Assembly: GCA_038373885.1 (NCBI GenBank)
Contig: JAWZYV010000696.1
Span: 62,001-126,000, forward strand
Source: Cheiracanthium punctorium
Lineage: Eukaryota; Arthropoda; Arachnida; Araneae; Cheiracanthiidae
DNA length: 64,000 bases
Reading direction: 5' to 3'
Below are positions 23,691-33,441 of this stretch, in pieces. The notes below the pieces were generated by a model. It worked only from the letters and a program-made list of their open reading frames with translations. It was not told where the DNA came from and searched no databases. Position 1 is the stretch's first letter. Each line of letters starts with the position of its first letter. The position numbers and the translations under genes were made by a program.

Positions 23691-23939
23691 AGTTCAAAGT
23701 ACGTAAAACGTTAAGATTCTTGATAATGATGTATGCTACAGATCAGAGTTAGTAAGAAATTTAAAAGTACATAAGTTCAAAGTACGTAAAACGTTAAGAT
23801 TCTTGATAATGATGTATGCTACAGATCAGAGTTAGTAAGAAATTTAAAAGTACATAAGTTCAAAGTACGTAAAACGTTAAGATTCTTGATAATGATGTAT
23901 GCTACAGATCAGAGTTAGTAAGAAATTTAAAAGTACATA
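23691..23939 (+). repeat. 83-bp tandem repeat, three near-identical units
   Basis: Units start at 23691, 23774 and 23857 with AGTTCAAAGTACGTAAAACG and end AAAAGTACATA. They appear identical by eye, so the expansion is recent. Confidence 0.95.
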
Positions 23940-24330
23940 TATGCACAGTAATGATCGTTAATTTTTTTCAATATAAAATGTAAATTAACACCGACAAGTC
24001 ACGATAAGCACTATAACAACGAACGTTTTTTTATAAATGAAATCCTGCCAAAAATTAAATTCACGCAAATAAGATGTTTACACTTTAATGTATTCGAACA
24101 CAGTATAACACCGTGTCCAACTTATTTTATGGTTAGAAGCACAAGCGCGAAACAGTAGCTGCTAACAAAACGTTTGAACAACTACAGAAACAAGAACCGT
24201 ACAAGGATCGTAAATGTCAACACAAGGAGAACGAAAGTGGACATTTAAAAAAAAGAAGCAGACAACCTAGGAAGGGCAGGTACACTTGGCATCTTCAGGT
24301 AGTTATCACTCAACAAACGGCGACGTCACT

Positions 24331-24523
24331 TAAAACAGTTCATCGTCAGTTAAAGCAAATACTGGTGTATGTAGTTTTTTCATGAATTCTACATTCACTA
24401 GATTCGCGATACAACTCTTTAAATATTTCGAATTCATAAAACCGAAAGCGTTAAGCCTAACTCTGCCGGCTTCTGAGAGTTAAGAGAAAAAAAAAAAAAA
24501 AAGAACAGGGAAAACTCACCCAT
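24331..24523 (-). CDS. Candidate small two-exon gene (48 codons)
   Basis: On the minus strand an ATG at 24523-24521 in a good context (GTGAAAATGG) is followed by a donor site GTGAGT starting at 24519. A long pyrimidine tract and CTCTCAG acceptor end at 24473, giving a 47-nt intron. Joined, the frame starts MEAGRVRLNAFG, runs 48 codons and ends at TAA (24331-24333). The sequence upstream to about 24800 has no repeats and could be a 5' leader. I recognise no family. The intron is short for a repeat-rich genome. The donor may instead begin a long intron leaving the region, making this only a first coding exon. Confidence 0.3.
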
Positions 24524-25235
24524 TTTCACTAGTCTGTGTAATAAATGTCTCCTAAAATTCCTGAGTGAATTCCACTATCCAATGTACGGGGTTCACAGCG
24601 TTAATAAAAATCACAACGTCTTATTGTAAAGAAGTTATGTATCCAAAGTGCCTTGTTTTTATCTGTCGTCGGATGTATTCTGCGTCTTACAACTCATCCC
24701 TTCTCACAGTCGAACGCGCCAGGCAAGCAAACCCAGAGCCAGAATTTCTCAGTGCTATTCACGGTAGCCGCTGCGAATAAGGTTTGCCAGAATCTAGAAG
24801 CGCTTGTTGCGCCAATTAAGATTTCCTCGCCAAATGGCAGTTGGGGGAAAGGATTCATTGGTATAATACAAATAAAATGATTTTTTTTTCTAATTTCTCC
24901 TTAAATAATGCCGGAAAGCCTTAATAAATTCATCTATAATATAATCATTCAAGATTATTCAGAAGAAATAAGCTTATAAACACAAATTAATAAATATCAG
25001 TGCGAAATAAATAACTAGTTATATTTAATTCTGTTAAAGATCGAACTTTTTATCAGAGATCATACATTATAAACTTGTTTTGATTTTATAACAATTTACA
25101 TTAAACATAGTTAAAGTTCATTTTTAGCTATTCGTTGCACTACATGTTTACCTCCCACCGTAGAGAAATTAAATTTTTTTTTTTTTTTTTTTAGAAGCAG
25201 TAAAAATAAGGTTTGCTTGTGTTATGGCAAGTCTG

Positions 25236-25428
25236 CACAAGGGCACAAGGGCATCTGCCTAGGATGGAGGACGTTTTAAGGTGTTCTAACTCGTATTCAC
25301 GTTACATATAGAGAAAACCACCCAAACTCCAGACCGTTCGATCCACAGCCACGCGATAGACCTGAACCCGGGACCTTAGCACTTCAGCCCTCTAACATAT
25401 TTAATGTCTTATCTATTCAGCCATGGTA
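25236..25428 (-). repeat. tRNA-derived SINE, family L, reverse copy
   Basis: On the minus strand the head has a tRNA-like start and a B-box-like GGGTTCAGGTC, followed by TCGAACGGTCTGGAGTTT and the GTAACGTGAATACG segment seen in other L copies. Confidence 0.7.
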
Positions 25429-25539
25429 GAGCCGTAAAAATAAAGATTGTAGAAGTGTAACGATACCTTATTAGTAACGTCGACAGACAAATGAGCAGAT
25501 TTTCGATTTGCTACATTTTACATTTATTATAAAGTAAAG

Positions 25540-25693
25540 CAAGGGCGGATTAAAGGGGGATGGCGGGGGGGGGCGACCGAGAGAAAAATGAAATTAATGT
25601 AAAAGATCCTATTTTACTTCCATAAAATGGATGTATATGTCAATCTTCTAACTAACCGCCCCCCACCGACAAACTTTCCATAATCCGCCACTG
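25540..25693. mobile_element. hAT-type MITE hatF, copy 1
   Basis: TIRs CAAGGGCGGATTAAAG and CATAATCCGCCACTG. Perfect 8-bp TSD AAGTAAAG at 25532-25539 and 25694-25701. Confidence 0.9.
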
Positions 25694-25701
25694 AAGTAAA
25701 G

Positions 25702-26477
25702 TAGCAATAAAATAAAACTTTGAATGAAACCATTTATAAATTTCAAGTTTAACAGTAACTATATTCTAAGAAATAAGGTTTAATGCTTAAATTCATTTCT
25801 AATAATGAAAATTCCATTAAAAAAAAAAAATTTCAAGAAGGCACAGCAGGAGGAACATCTATAATGTTTTTTTTTTATTTAAAAAATGAACATACATAAC
25901 AAATTATACATATTTCTTACCTTTTTTCCCTATCTTTCCACTATCAAAAAACTAGTATATAAGTTTTTTTTTAAATTTAGCTACCTAGAAACATTTAAAA
26001 ACCATTACTGTTATATTAAATACCATTTCAAAGTACAACTCCTAAAAAGTGATAGGTTTTCATCCGAACAACCTGGAATTTCTGGGGTTCTTTTTGTTGT
26101 TGTTTTGTTTTATCCATAAAAAAAAGGTGTGCGGCGTGTTTTTTTATTTTTATGTTTTACAAATTTTGCAATAAAAATACCAAAGCAAATTAATTTTGCT
26201 TCGCATGTAGCCCCCCCCCCCAGGTACCCATGAATAATATTACATAACAAAGACTGTCTTCAATGGAATCGCTCAAGGCACCAAACTTTTTTTTTATTAC
26301 TGGCGGCAAATTTTCATTGAATAAAATTGTAATTTGTTTGCGAATCAAGAACTATTTATTTTTAAAGCAAGTTTATGCTTAATATAAAGTCTATTTGAAA
26401 CAAATTTTACTGTTCCATTATATAAAAATTACAAGTACGGAACGATTAAAAAAAAAATGTTTGGACTAATTAGTTAT
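25702..26477. other. AT-rich stretch
   Basis: T-rich frames such as 25886-26119 look like low-complexity translations. A poly-C run sits at 26210-26221. No gene seen. Confidence 0.35.
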
Positions 26478-27158
26478 ATAGATACCAGGGTTGGAAAAAC
26501 ACCCGTTTTTTTGTTTGTTTGTTTTGTTTTTTAAACCGGTTTTTTTTTATTCTTTAAAAAATTCTTTTATAATTACATTTTACATATTTAAAAATAAAAT
26601 TATTTGTAAAATGTTTAAATAACAATCAATATTCCTTCTGAAAATAATTAAAACAAAGTAAATAAACAATTGTTGCTATACTTATGTGAACAGTGAAATC
26701 ATCAAGCTTTAACATTTTATTTAGAAATACAATTTTTACTTTCCGAACATGTACCATATAAGGAAAGTATTGTAATCATGAAAAAATTCGACTTCGAGGT
26801 TTTGGTGTATTGACACGTTTTGAGGTCTTCTGAATTCATTTATGCTATTTTTACGAGATGTATGACGTATAATATTACATAACAAAGAATTTCTGTATGT
26901 GTGTGTGTGTGTGTACGTGTGTATGTGAGTAAACACGCTATAGCTTCTAAACGGGGCATTCGATTGAGCTCAAATTGGGTATATATGTTATAAACCACCG
27001 TCGCAAGACCGGTATTGGTTTTGGTGTGTATAGGACTTATAGTTTTTCTACAGGGCTACGACAAAGATTTCTTTTACATTATAGCCCATGGGAGGAAATT
27101 CTTGAAAGTGCACTAGCGTTTAAACGATACATTCGATTGAGCTCAAATTGGGTATATA

Positions 27159-27316
27159 CATGGGCACCGGCAGAATATTTCCCAGGGGGGGGGCAAAGAC
27201 TACTTCAACGTATGGTTACCATGTTGGAAAAAGCAAAAAAGCAAGGTAAAACACTGCATACAAAAATCCAGGAAGGGGGGCATTACCCGCCTTGCCCTAT
27301 GCTACCGGCGCCCATG
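27159..27316 (+). mobile_element. hAT-type MITE hatV, copy 2, in a Helentron repeat unit
   Basis: TIRs CATGGGCACCGGCAG and CCGGCGCCCATG. Perfect 8-bp TSD GGTATATA at 27151-27158 and 27317-27324, taken from the repeat unit. Confidence 0.9.
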
Positions 27317-27497
27317 GGTATATATGTTATAAACCACCATCGTAAGACCGGTATTCATTTTGATGTGTATAGGACTTATAGTTTTTCTACAGGGCTACGA
27401 CAAAGATTTCTTTTACATTATAGCCCATGGGAGGAAATTCTTGAAAGTGCACTAGCGTTTAAACGATACATTCGATTGAGCTCAAATTGGGTATATA

Positions 27498-27656
27498 CAT
27501 GGGCACCGGCAGAACATTTCCCAGGGGGGGGGGCAAAGACTACTTCAACGTATGGTTACCATGTTGGAAAGAGCAAAAAAGCAAGGTAAAACACTGCATA
27601 CAAAAATCCAGGAAGTGGGGCATTACCCCCCTTGCCCTATGCTGCCGGCGTCCATG
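27498..27656 (+). mobile_element. hAT-type MITE hatV, copy 3, tandem duplicate of copy 2
   Basis: Sits at the identical site in the next unit with the same GGTATATA flanks, 339 bp from copy 2. It is therefore a product of unit duplication, not a second insertion. Confidence 0.88.
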
Positions 27657-28400
27657 GGTATATATGTTATAAACCACCATCGTAAGACCGGTATTCATTT
27701 TGATGTGTATAGGACTTATAGTTTTTCTACAGGGCTACGACAAAGATTTCTTTTACATTATGGCCCATAGGGGGGGGGGGGATTCTTGAAAGTGAGCTAG
27801 CGTTTAAACGGCGCATTCGATTAAGGTTCAATTTGGTATGCATGTTTGAAGTATTCATCGATTAAAATTTATTTAAATGATTGGTAATGATCTTAATAGT
27901 AAGTGTTCGGAAAGTCGAGTGGAGTCATTCCAGATTTTTTATATTTTGTATATAATATAATACAATAGTAATTGTTTACTACATTTTACATGGAATATTG
28001 CTTTTAGATTCATTAGTAATAATGGTGATAAGTTGTTCAAAATGATATTTTTAAGGTTTAGAAATAAGTTGTTAAAACACAAAACCTCTATTTCAGAACC
28101 AAATTAAAAACGCAGCCTATAATTTAAATTTAATTAATGATTTTTAATTATTACAAAACAATAAGGTATCTATTAGATTCATATAAAAACTTATTGTTGA
28201 TACTTATAAGCATAGTTTTAATATATATCAGAACGTATTCTATCCGTAGTATTCGTAATTTTAAATTATTCTTTTAAAAAATCATTTTTTATTTATTTTA
28301 TTTTATTTATTTATTTATTTATTTATTTTGAGAAAAAATCATTTGTTTTAAACCGTGGCTTAAACCAGCTGGTTTAAACCATTCCAACCCTGATAGATAC

Positions 28401-28699
28401 ACAGGGGCAAACATAAAAGCTTTCATCTGGAAGGGTTGACAATAGTCAACACGAAAATAAAAAATGTAGGTAACTCTACATTTTTTAAGTTCCCAATATA
28501 TTCTCAATATACTTAGATATAATTTATTGACGCAATTTTAGTTTTGTCAGCACCTTTTCTTCGCGATATCACAAAAAAAATAAATAAAAAGGTAAAATTA
28601 CAAAAATTAAGAAAAATGTCATAATTTTTTTTTTTTTTCATATTTTCATTCTTTCTCAGTACATATAACTGTAGTCCCCCTCGTGGTGCATTCAAAGAC
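28401..28699. other. AT-rich spacer
   Basis: T and A runs only. No gene or bounded repeat seen. Confidence 0.3.
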
Positions 28700-28769
28700 C
28701 AATGTCAGGTAGCAAATACGAACCCATAACCGGAATCGTCTACAGTCGAGTTTTTATTCAGCCATGCAA
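28700..28769 (-). repeat. SINE family L head fragment
   Basis: On the minus strand TGCATGGCTGAATAAAAAC and a B-box-like GGGTTCGTATTT match the head of the L copy at 25236-25428. The body is missing. Confidence 0.45.
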
Positions 28770-28934
28770 ACTAACGAAGAAAGAATGCAATGCAAAACCA
28801 ACTTCTCTTTAATCGCTCCTTCGTAGTTAAATTTATTAGCCATTTTGTGTACCCTCGTAACGTTTGAACTTACCGATCGAGATCATACTGTCATAAACCT
28901 GCATAACCTATGTCACAGGGTTCGAATCAGATAA

Positions 28935-29909
28935 CCCTTTGAGGCGCAACCCTTTCCCAATGCTGAAAAAAAAAAGGGGCAGCCGTTGCAGGCCCGGACT
29001 GGCTCCTTTGGGGGCCCTCGGCTTGAAAAGGGGCCCCTGAGAGATATTGAAAAGGGGTTGAAAGGAATTGAGATTGAAAAGGGATTTGAGATTAAAAAGG
29101 GGCCCCTTTACTGCTCAATTTAGAGGGGATAGAATATTAGAATATGTAATATTTAGAATTTATAATCTTACGTGCCTAAAAATCACATTTAACTATTTTA
29201 GAGATTTTGGGGCCCCTGACTCTTCGGGGGAGGGGGGGGGCCTCGAGCCGCGAGGTCCTCCGCTCTCACACTGAGTAAAGACGTAAGATTACTGGGAAAT
29301 AAATTATCCAATTACTCTGATAGATATATCAAATTACTCTAATTATAAAGTAGAAACACATTTTGTGTGGCCTCTCCGGGGCCCCCTTGAGCCGGGGGCC
29401 CTAGGCGATCGCCGACCAGCCGGCCTGGCCAGTCCGGGCCTGAGCCGTTGCCATCGCTCGACTTAACGACCAGCAAGATCGCGGAGGATCGAAACGTTCA
29501 TCGCGTGCCACAGATCTAGAGACCCCTTTTTTGACGACAGCTGGCTGTGCCCGCACAGCCAGCTGCGTCAAAAAAGGGTCTCTAGATCGGTGGCACGTGA
29601 TGAACGTTAACGATCCGCCATCTTGCTGGTCGTTAAGTCGAGCGATGGCAACGGCTGCCCTTTTTTCAGCATTGGGCAATCTATCCATCTGTTCTCGCAT
29701 TCTTCCATTTTTCAGCAGATGTCAGTGCTGTTCAAAATAACCGTGACCATTTTTTGACGAGAAATGACGTGCTCAAAAGTAAAGGATTCTCGTGGAGCTA
29801 TGTCACCCGCAACTATTTTTATAGAAATCCAATCTATTCTTCGTGACTGGCAACAGTCAAAATGTCAGAGTTGGGTGTTTCCAGAGCGGAAACACTGCGC
29901 GTTAAAGGA
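28935..29909 (-). mobile_element. piggyBac-like MITE pbA, copy 8, split by a hAT
   Basis: Reverse orientation. Flanked by ATAA on both sides (28931-28934 and 29910-29913) in place of TTAA. A 454-bp hatI element (28989-29442) interrupts it. The rest includes the palindromic core (centred about 29550) and the terminal hairpin near 29880. Confidence 0.85.
28989..29442. mobile_element. hAT-type element hatI, copy 1, nested in pbA
   Basis: TIRs CAGGCCCGGACTGGC and GCCAGTCCGGGCCTG, with a perfect 8-bp TSD AGCCGTTG (28981-28988 and 29443-29450) derived from pbA. Contains GGGGCCCC-rich blocks near both ends. Confidence 0.93.
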
Positions 29910-29913
29910 ATAA

Positions 29914-30544
29914 ACGTCTCTAAACCGCAATTCAAGCAGCAACTACACTCGTATACTGTAACATACTAGAATTATTTTGTGTCTGTCAGGAAAAGAACTG
30001 TAATAATCATTTTGAATAGGGTTAGACAGACCAACCAGAAACATAAAAACGCCTTTATAAAAAAACAAAAGAAAGCAATTGTATACGCATATGTTATATT
30101 AATGATCTTCTACAACAGCTGTAATAAATAATGTGATACATTTGGTAATTTCCAACAGTTCAACTTGATTTTTGTGTATTTGCATACAGAACACCTTTGC
30201 TTTTTGCACGTGATCCCATGCAGAGTCACAAACGCCCGCTCGCATGCAATTCATTCGCTCGTGACGAGCCAAGTATAAATGTTACCAAGTCTTCACTGTC
30301 AACCGCGAGGATGCATCCAGACGTCATCAGACTGCGTTTCCCAACCAAACCACACGTATACTTAATGCGAAAGCAGCTGCGTTTGCAGATGACATCGTGA
30401 ACATTTATCTTCCTATTTTTCGAAAATCTAATAGGCTTTGGAGAAAGTCATTGCAAAATTATGTGTTGAGAGAGAAGGGTATGTAATATGGCGACTGCCT
30501 TGGGTAGACTTGCATTTTACCAGTGGTAAAGTGGATGGTTTTAT
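29914..30544. other. Unassigned stretch with a TATA-like motif
   Basis: TATAAAT at 30274-30280 in relatively unique, CG-richer sequence, followed at 30333-30338 or nearby by no convincing gene. A downstream frame starting MHPDVIRLRF is only 29 codons. I do not call a promoter. Confidence 0.2.
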
Positions 30545-30705
30545 TAGGGATAGACGCGAGACGAAAAATAGGCGTCTCGCGTGTCGCAAAATAGTCGAAA
30601 AGCTTCGTCTCGTCTCGCAAAATCCATATATCGTAATGTTAAAAATGTTTGTCTCGTCTCGCAGAAAAGCTGTGAATCTCTCGCCTCGTCTCGCGTCCAT
30701 CCCTA
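30545..30705. mobile_element. Probable hAT-type MITE rich in CGTCTCG
   Basis: Ends TAGGGATAGACGCGAGACG and CGTCTCGCGTCCATCCCTA are inverted copies. Flanks GGTTTTAT and GATTTAAT match at 6 of 8. The motif CGTCTCG or its complement recurs many times inside. Confidence 0.6.
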
Positions 30706-30740
30706 GATTTAATAGGGTGAAGGATAGGGGAGGGGGTAGG

Positions 30741-30904
30741 CAAGGGCGGCACCAGCGAGGGGGGGCCATGCCCATCCCCCTCCCCAAACAATTTCACATT
30801 TTCCTTAACGATTTCATACATTCTACTTATCGTTTTGAGCAATTTATAATCCTGTCTAAAAAGCCCAATAGCCCCCTCCGAAAATTCAGCCTGGAACCGC
30901 TTTG
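30741..30904. mobile_element. hAT-type MITE hatH, copy 4
   Basis: TIRs CAAGGGCGGCACCAG and CTGGAACCGCTTTG. Flanks GGGGTAGG (30733-30740) and GCGGTAGG (30905-30912) match at 7 of 8. Confidence 0.78.
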
Positions 30905-30954
30905 GCGGTAGGTGTCGCGAAGTAAACTGTGGGCAGTCAAAGGTCATTCTAAAG

Positions 30955-31112
30955 CAAGGGTGGATTACAGTGGGGGGCGACCGTCCCCCGCTCCCGAGAA
31001 CAAAGAAATTAATCTAAAAGATCCTATTTTACTTCCACAAAATGGATGTATATGTCAATCTTCTAACTAACCGCCCCCCCCCTCCTGACAAACTTTGAAT
31101 AATCCGCCACTG
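30955..31112. mobile_element. hAT-type MITE hatF, copy 2
   Basis: TIRs CAAGGGTGGATTACAG and GAATAATCCGCCACTG. Flanks TTCTAAAG (30947-30954) and TTCAAAAG (31113-31120) match at 7 of 8. The interior matches copy 1 (ATGGATGTATATGTCAATC). Confidence 0.87.
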
Positions 31113-31120
31113 TTCAAAAG

Positions 31121-32041
31121 ATGCTGAGGGAAATGTTCAAGGTTGTGTTTTTTTTTTTTTTCAATGATGCGAGTGAACAGGTTAAACTGTGTGTATGTAG
31201 AATTGCGGAGTTTATTGTATTCTTTCGTTGTCGTTTTGGGTTAAGTCGTTTTGGGTAAGTATTTGGCTTAAACTATGTAATAACCCTTTATTTATTATCC
31301 TTTTTTAAAATCTGTACAGCTGAAATTTTTGTTAAAACAATGGTAACTTCAAATTGCTTGTCATAAAGTCTTCAGTCTGCCTTAGTTGTCACACATAGAC
31401 TTCAAATACATTTGCAAATATGAGAGGTAATTTGTTTTAGTAACATAGACAAAAAAAAAAAAAAAAAAAAAAAAAAATAAGCCTCGAGCCACAGAATTAA
31501 ATTTGTTTCAAACAGCCAAAACAGAAAGTATAAGAAATTCTAGAACCTCTCTATTCTAAAAAAAAGTAAAGGCCGCTGGCGCTGTCAAAGCTTGTTGGCC
31601 TATCTCCTCCTAAACCGTGGGGATTTAAGTTTCAACTAAGGTGCCCACAGATTCGAAAAATTCCGAGGAACCTGATAAGCTGACTTAAATTTCGAAAATC
31701 GAATTATTTTAGAAGATATTAATAAAAAACTGAAAAAATAAACAGAATGGTTGCCAGATTTGGCATAAAATCATTCATTCCTTTGCAACAAAGCGTTTCC
31801 AAGTATGTAGTATCACGTGAAATTGTCAAACATGAAGTAGAAATACACCCATTTTACGCCAAAATAAAAACTATGAAATAAGTAACTCAAAATGTGTTAT
31901 ACAAAGTTGACAATTTTCAAATAGTAAGTTCGCTTAGACAACAGGAGTTTAGAATGAGCGATTATTCGTTTTTCCAAAACAGAATAACTAATATCTTGAA
32001 AATGAAAAATAATTAAAATGCAGATTATTTTAAAGCCGGTT
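31121..32041. other. Unassigned stretch with a long A run
   Basis: Includes a GAGTGAACAGG tip next to TTAA (31182-31185) and a run of about 35 A at 31452-31486. No gene seen. Confidence 0.35.
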
Positions 32042-32087
32042 CGGTCCAGCTGGATTATTGGCTACCCCCAATAATCCAGCTGGACCG
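32042..32087. repeat. 20-bp perfect hairpin
   Basis: CGGTCCAGCTGGATTATTGG (32042-32061) and its exact complement (32068-32087), separated by CTACCC. No downstream T run at once, so it is not called a terminator. Confidence 0.9.
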
Positions 32088-32265
32088 GCGTTCACTATGT
32101 CATTATAGCAGTTATAGTACACTTTGGATATTTGCTAGCGCGACGAGATGGTATAATTCGTGGTGCTAAGTACGCCCATTTGCAAACGATTATGTAAATG
32201 AAAATATGGATAACGGTTTTCCAGTAACCTTAAATGAACAGTCATTATAGGTTGATGTGGAAATC

Positions 32266-32380
32266 GCCAAATAATGAAAAGTCGCCATGGGTGGCAAGCT
32301 CTCCTATCTGTTCCGTAGCTTTTATTAACTTTACATGTACGCAAGTCGCCAAATAATGAAAAATCGCCATGGGTGGCAAA
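32266..32380 (+). repeat. Short direct repeat pair
   Basis: The segment TCGCCAAATAATGAAAA followed by TCGCCATGGGTGGCAA occurs twice, about 80 bp apart. A related CCAAATAATGAAAAATATCG occurs near 35175. Confidence 0.8.
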
Positions 32381-33441
32381 TTCGCAAGGTGTCCAATAGG
32401 TTTTATATTATTAAAAATACAGCTGAAATAGATGTTCTGATTTTATGACGCTTTAGATCCTAATTAATATAACTTTTGAATGGCAACATTAAATATCATT
32501 GTGTTTCTGAGGAGTGCAAATAATTTTAACAGCGAATATAAGCGGAGTCCGCACTCCAGGTGGAGTATAGCCCAGGACCCGTACAACACGGATTCCCATA
32601 ACAAAATATCTTCCGTGTTATGAGAGGGAGGGGGGTCTACTGTAGTGTGAAGTTTAAATTTTCATGCACCAATGAACATGCAAAAACCAAGCAATGTGTA
32701 GCTTCAGTAACATTCTATCTGATCCAATCTTCGGGTTTTGTCTGTTGAAATTATGTCTTTTTTACGAATAAACCTTATTAGGGGCCGAATGCCTCATACG
32801 AAAAGCGAGCGCAGCGAGTCTGGGGCCCTTGGCCCCTAGTTAGTATAAGAAATTCTATGCACGATCTACTTCTTTTTTTCTGCGAAAACTATCGAGCATA
32901 CCATCCATTTTATAAATTAAACAGACGCCCCTTTACCACCCTCGGAAAAAAAAAGAAACAGTCAGTGTAACAATTACTTCTACTTTAGTTTCGAAGTAAA
33001 TTAGTTTGAGGGATTCTTTCGTCCGTGGAACAAAAGATCAATAAAATCGTATTAAAGGTTGTCATCGCACTGGTTTGTGGCGGAGTATTTCTGATAAAGT
33101 ATATCAGATGTCAGCGCACTCTCTTCTTGTTCCACTCTCTTGCGTCATGATTTTCAATGGCTATCGATTCCTACTTTCAATGTTTGACGATCTAATGAAA
33201 TTGGGGAAACTGGTCTATCAAGATTTATGTCTGTATTGAGGACGCTAATCAGTCAGTTTAGCCATGATTGAACATATCGATTACGAACAGCAGATGAATA
33301 AATAAATGATGCTGAAGCGTGGCAGACGATATCGAATGCATGGAATTCATCTTTAAAGAATAAAGAAAAATCATGTCAAACGCATTCATTAAAAAACACT
33401 TTCCGACAATAACAATACTTTTGGGCCAAATTCGGCGATGT
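32381..33441. other. Unassigned stretch
   Basis: A GGGGCC-rich inverted segment at about 32780-32838 may be a transposon fragment. The 88-codon frame on the minus strand at 33258-33524 runs into the next element and is not called. Confidence 0.3.

Larger units (their letters stand above)
22391..25235. other. Stretch poor in transposons
   Basis: Across about 2.8 kb I find none of the pbA, hAT or SINE families that crowd the rest of the window. It contains only a remnant of the 34-35 kb repeat near 23560-23660, an 83-bp tandem array and a possible small gene. Selection against insertion near a promoter is one explanation; chance is another. Confidence 0.4.
26733..27935 (+). mobile_element. Helentron/DINE-like element, copy 1, nested in hatZ
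   Basis: Left end ACTTTCCGAACATGTACC, in which ACTTTCC pairs with GGAAAGT downstream. Then come a GT microsatellite (about 26897-26930), tandem internal units, the right subterminal repeat TGTTCGGAAAGT and a near-palindromic TGGAGTCATTCCA before a T run. This order matches non-autonomous Helentrons (DINE type). Two internal units carry hatV inserts. The 204-codon frame across them is a repeat translation. Confidence 0.65.
26486..28392. mobile_element. hAT-type element hatZ (1.9 kb) hosting other elements
   Basis: TIRs CAGGGTTGGAA and TTCCAACCCTG, with a perfect 8-bp TSD ATAGATAC at 26478-26485 and 28393-28400. Subterminal TTTAAACCGG-type motifs occur at both ends. The interior is AT-rich without transposase and hosts the Helentron-like element at 26733-27935. 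Confidence 0.85.

Noticed and set aside
23691..23939. CRISPR array
   Set aside because: The units are contiguous 83-bp repeats without distinct spacers, in a eukaryotic context.
26975..27589. Longest open frame (204 codons) as a repetitive protein gene
   Set aside because: It spans two 339-bp Helentron-like units plus hatV inserts, stays open only because the period is a multiple of three, and related copies elsewhere break the frame.
30274..30300. TATA box and initiator of a promoter
   Set aside because: TATAAAT is common in AT-rich DNA, the possible initiator is only about 21 bp downstream, and only a 29-codon frame follows.
30438..30911. 157-codon frame as a gene
   Set aside because: It crosses two separate hAT MITEs and unrelated spacer DNA, and an overlapping frame exists on the other strand.
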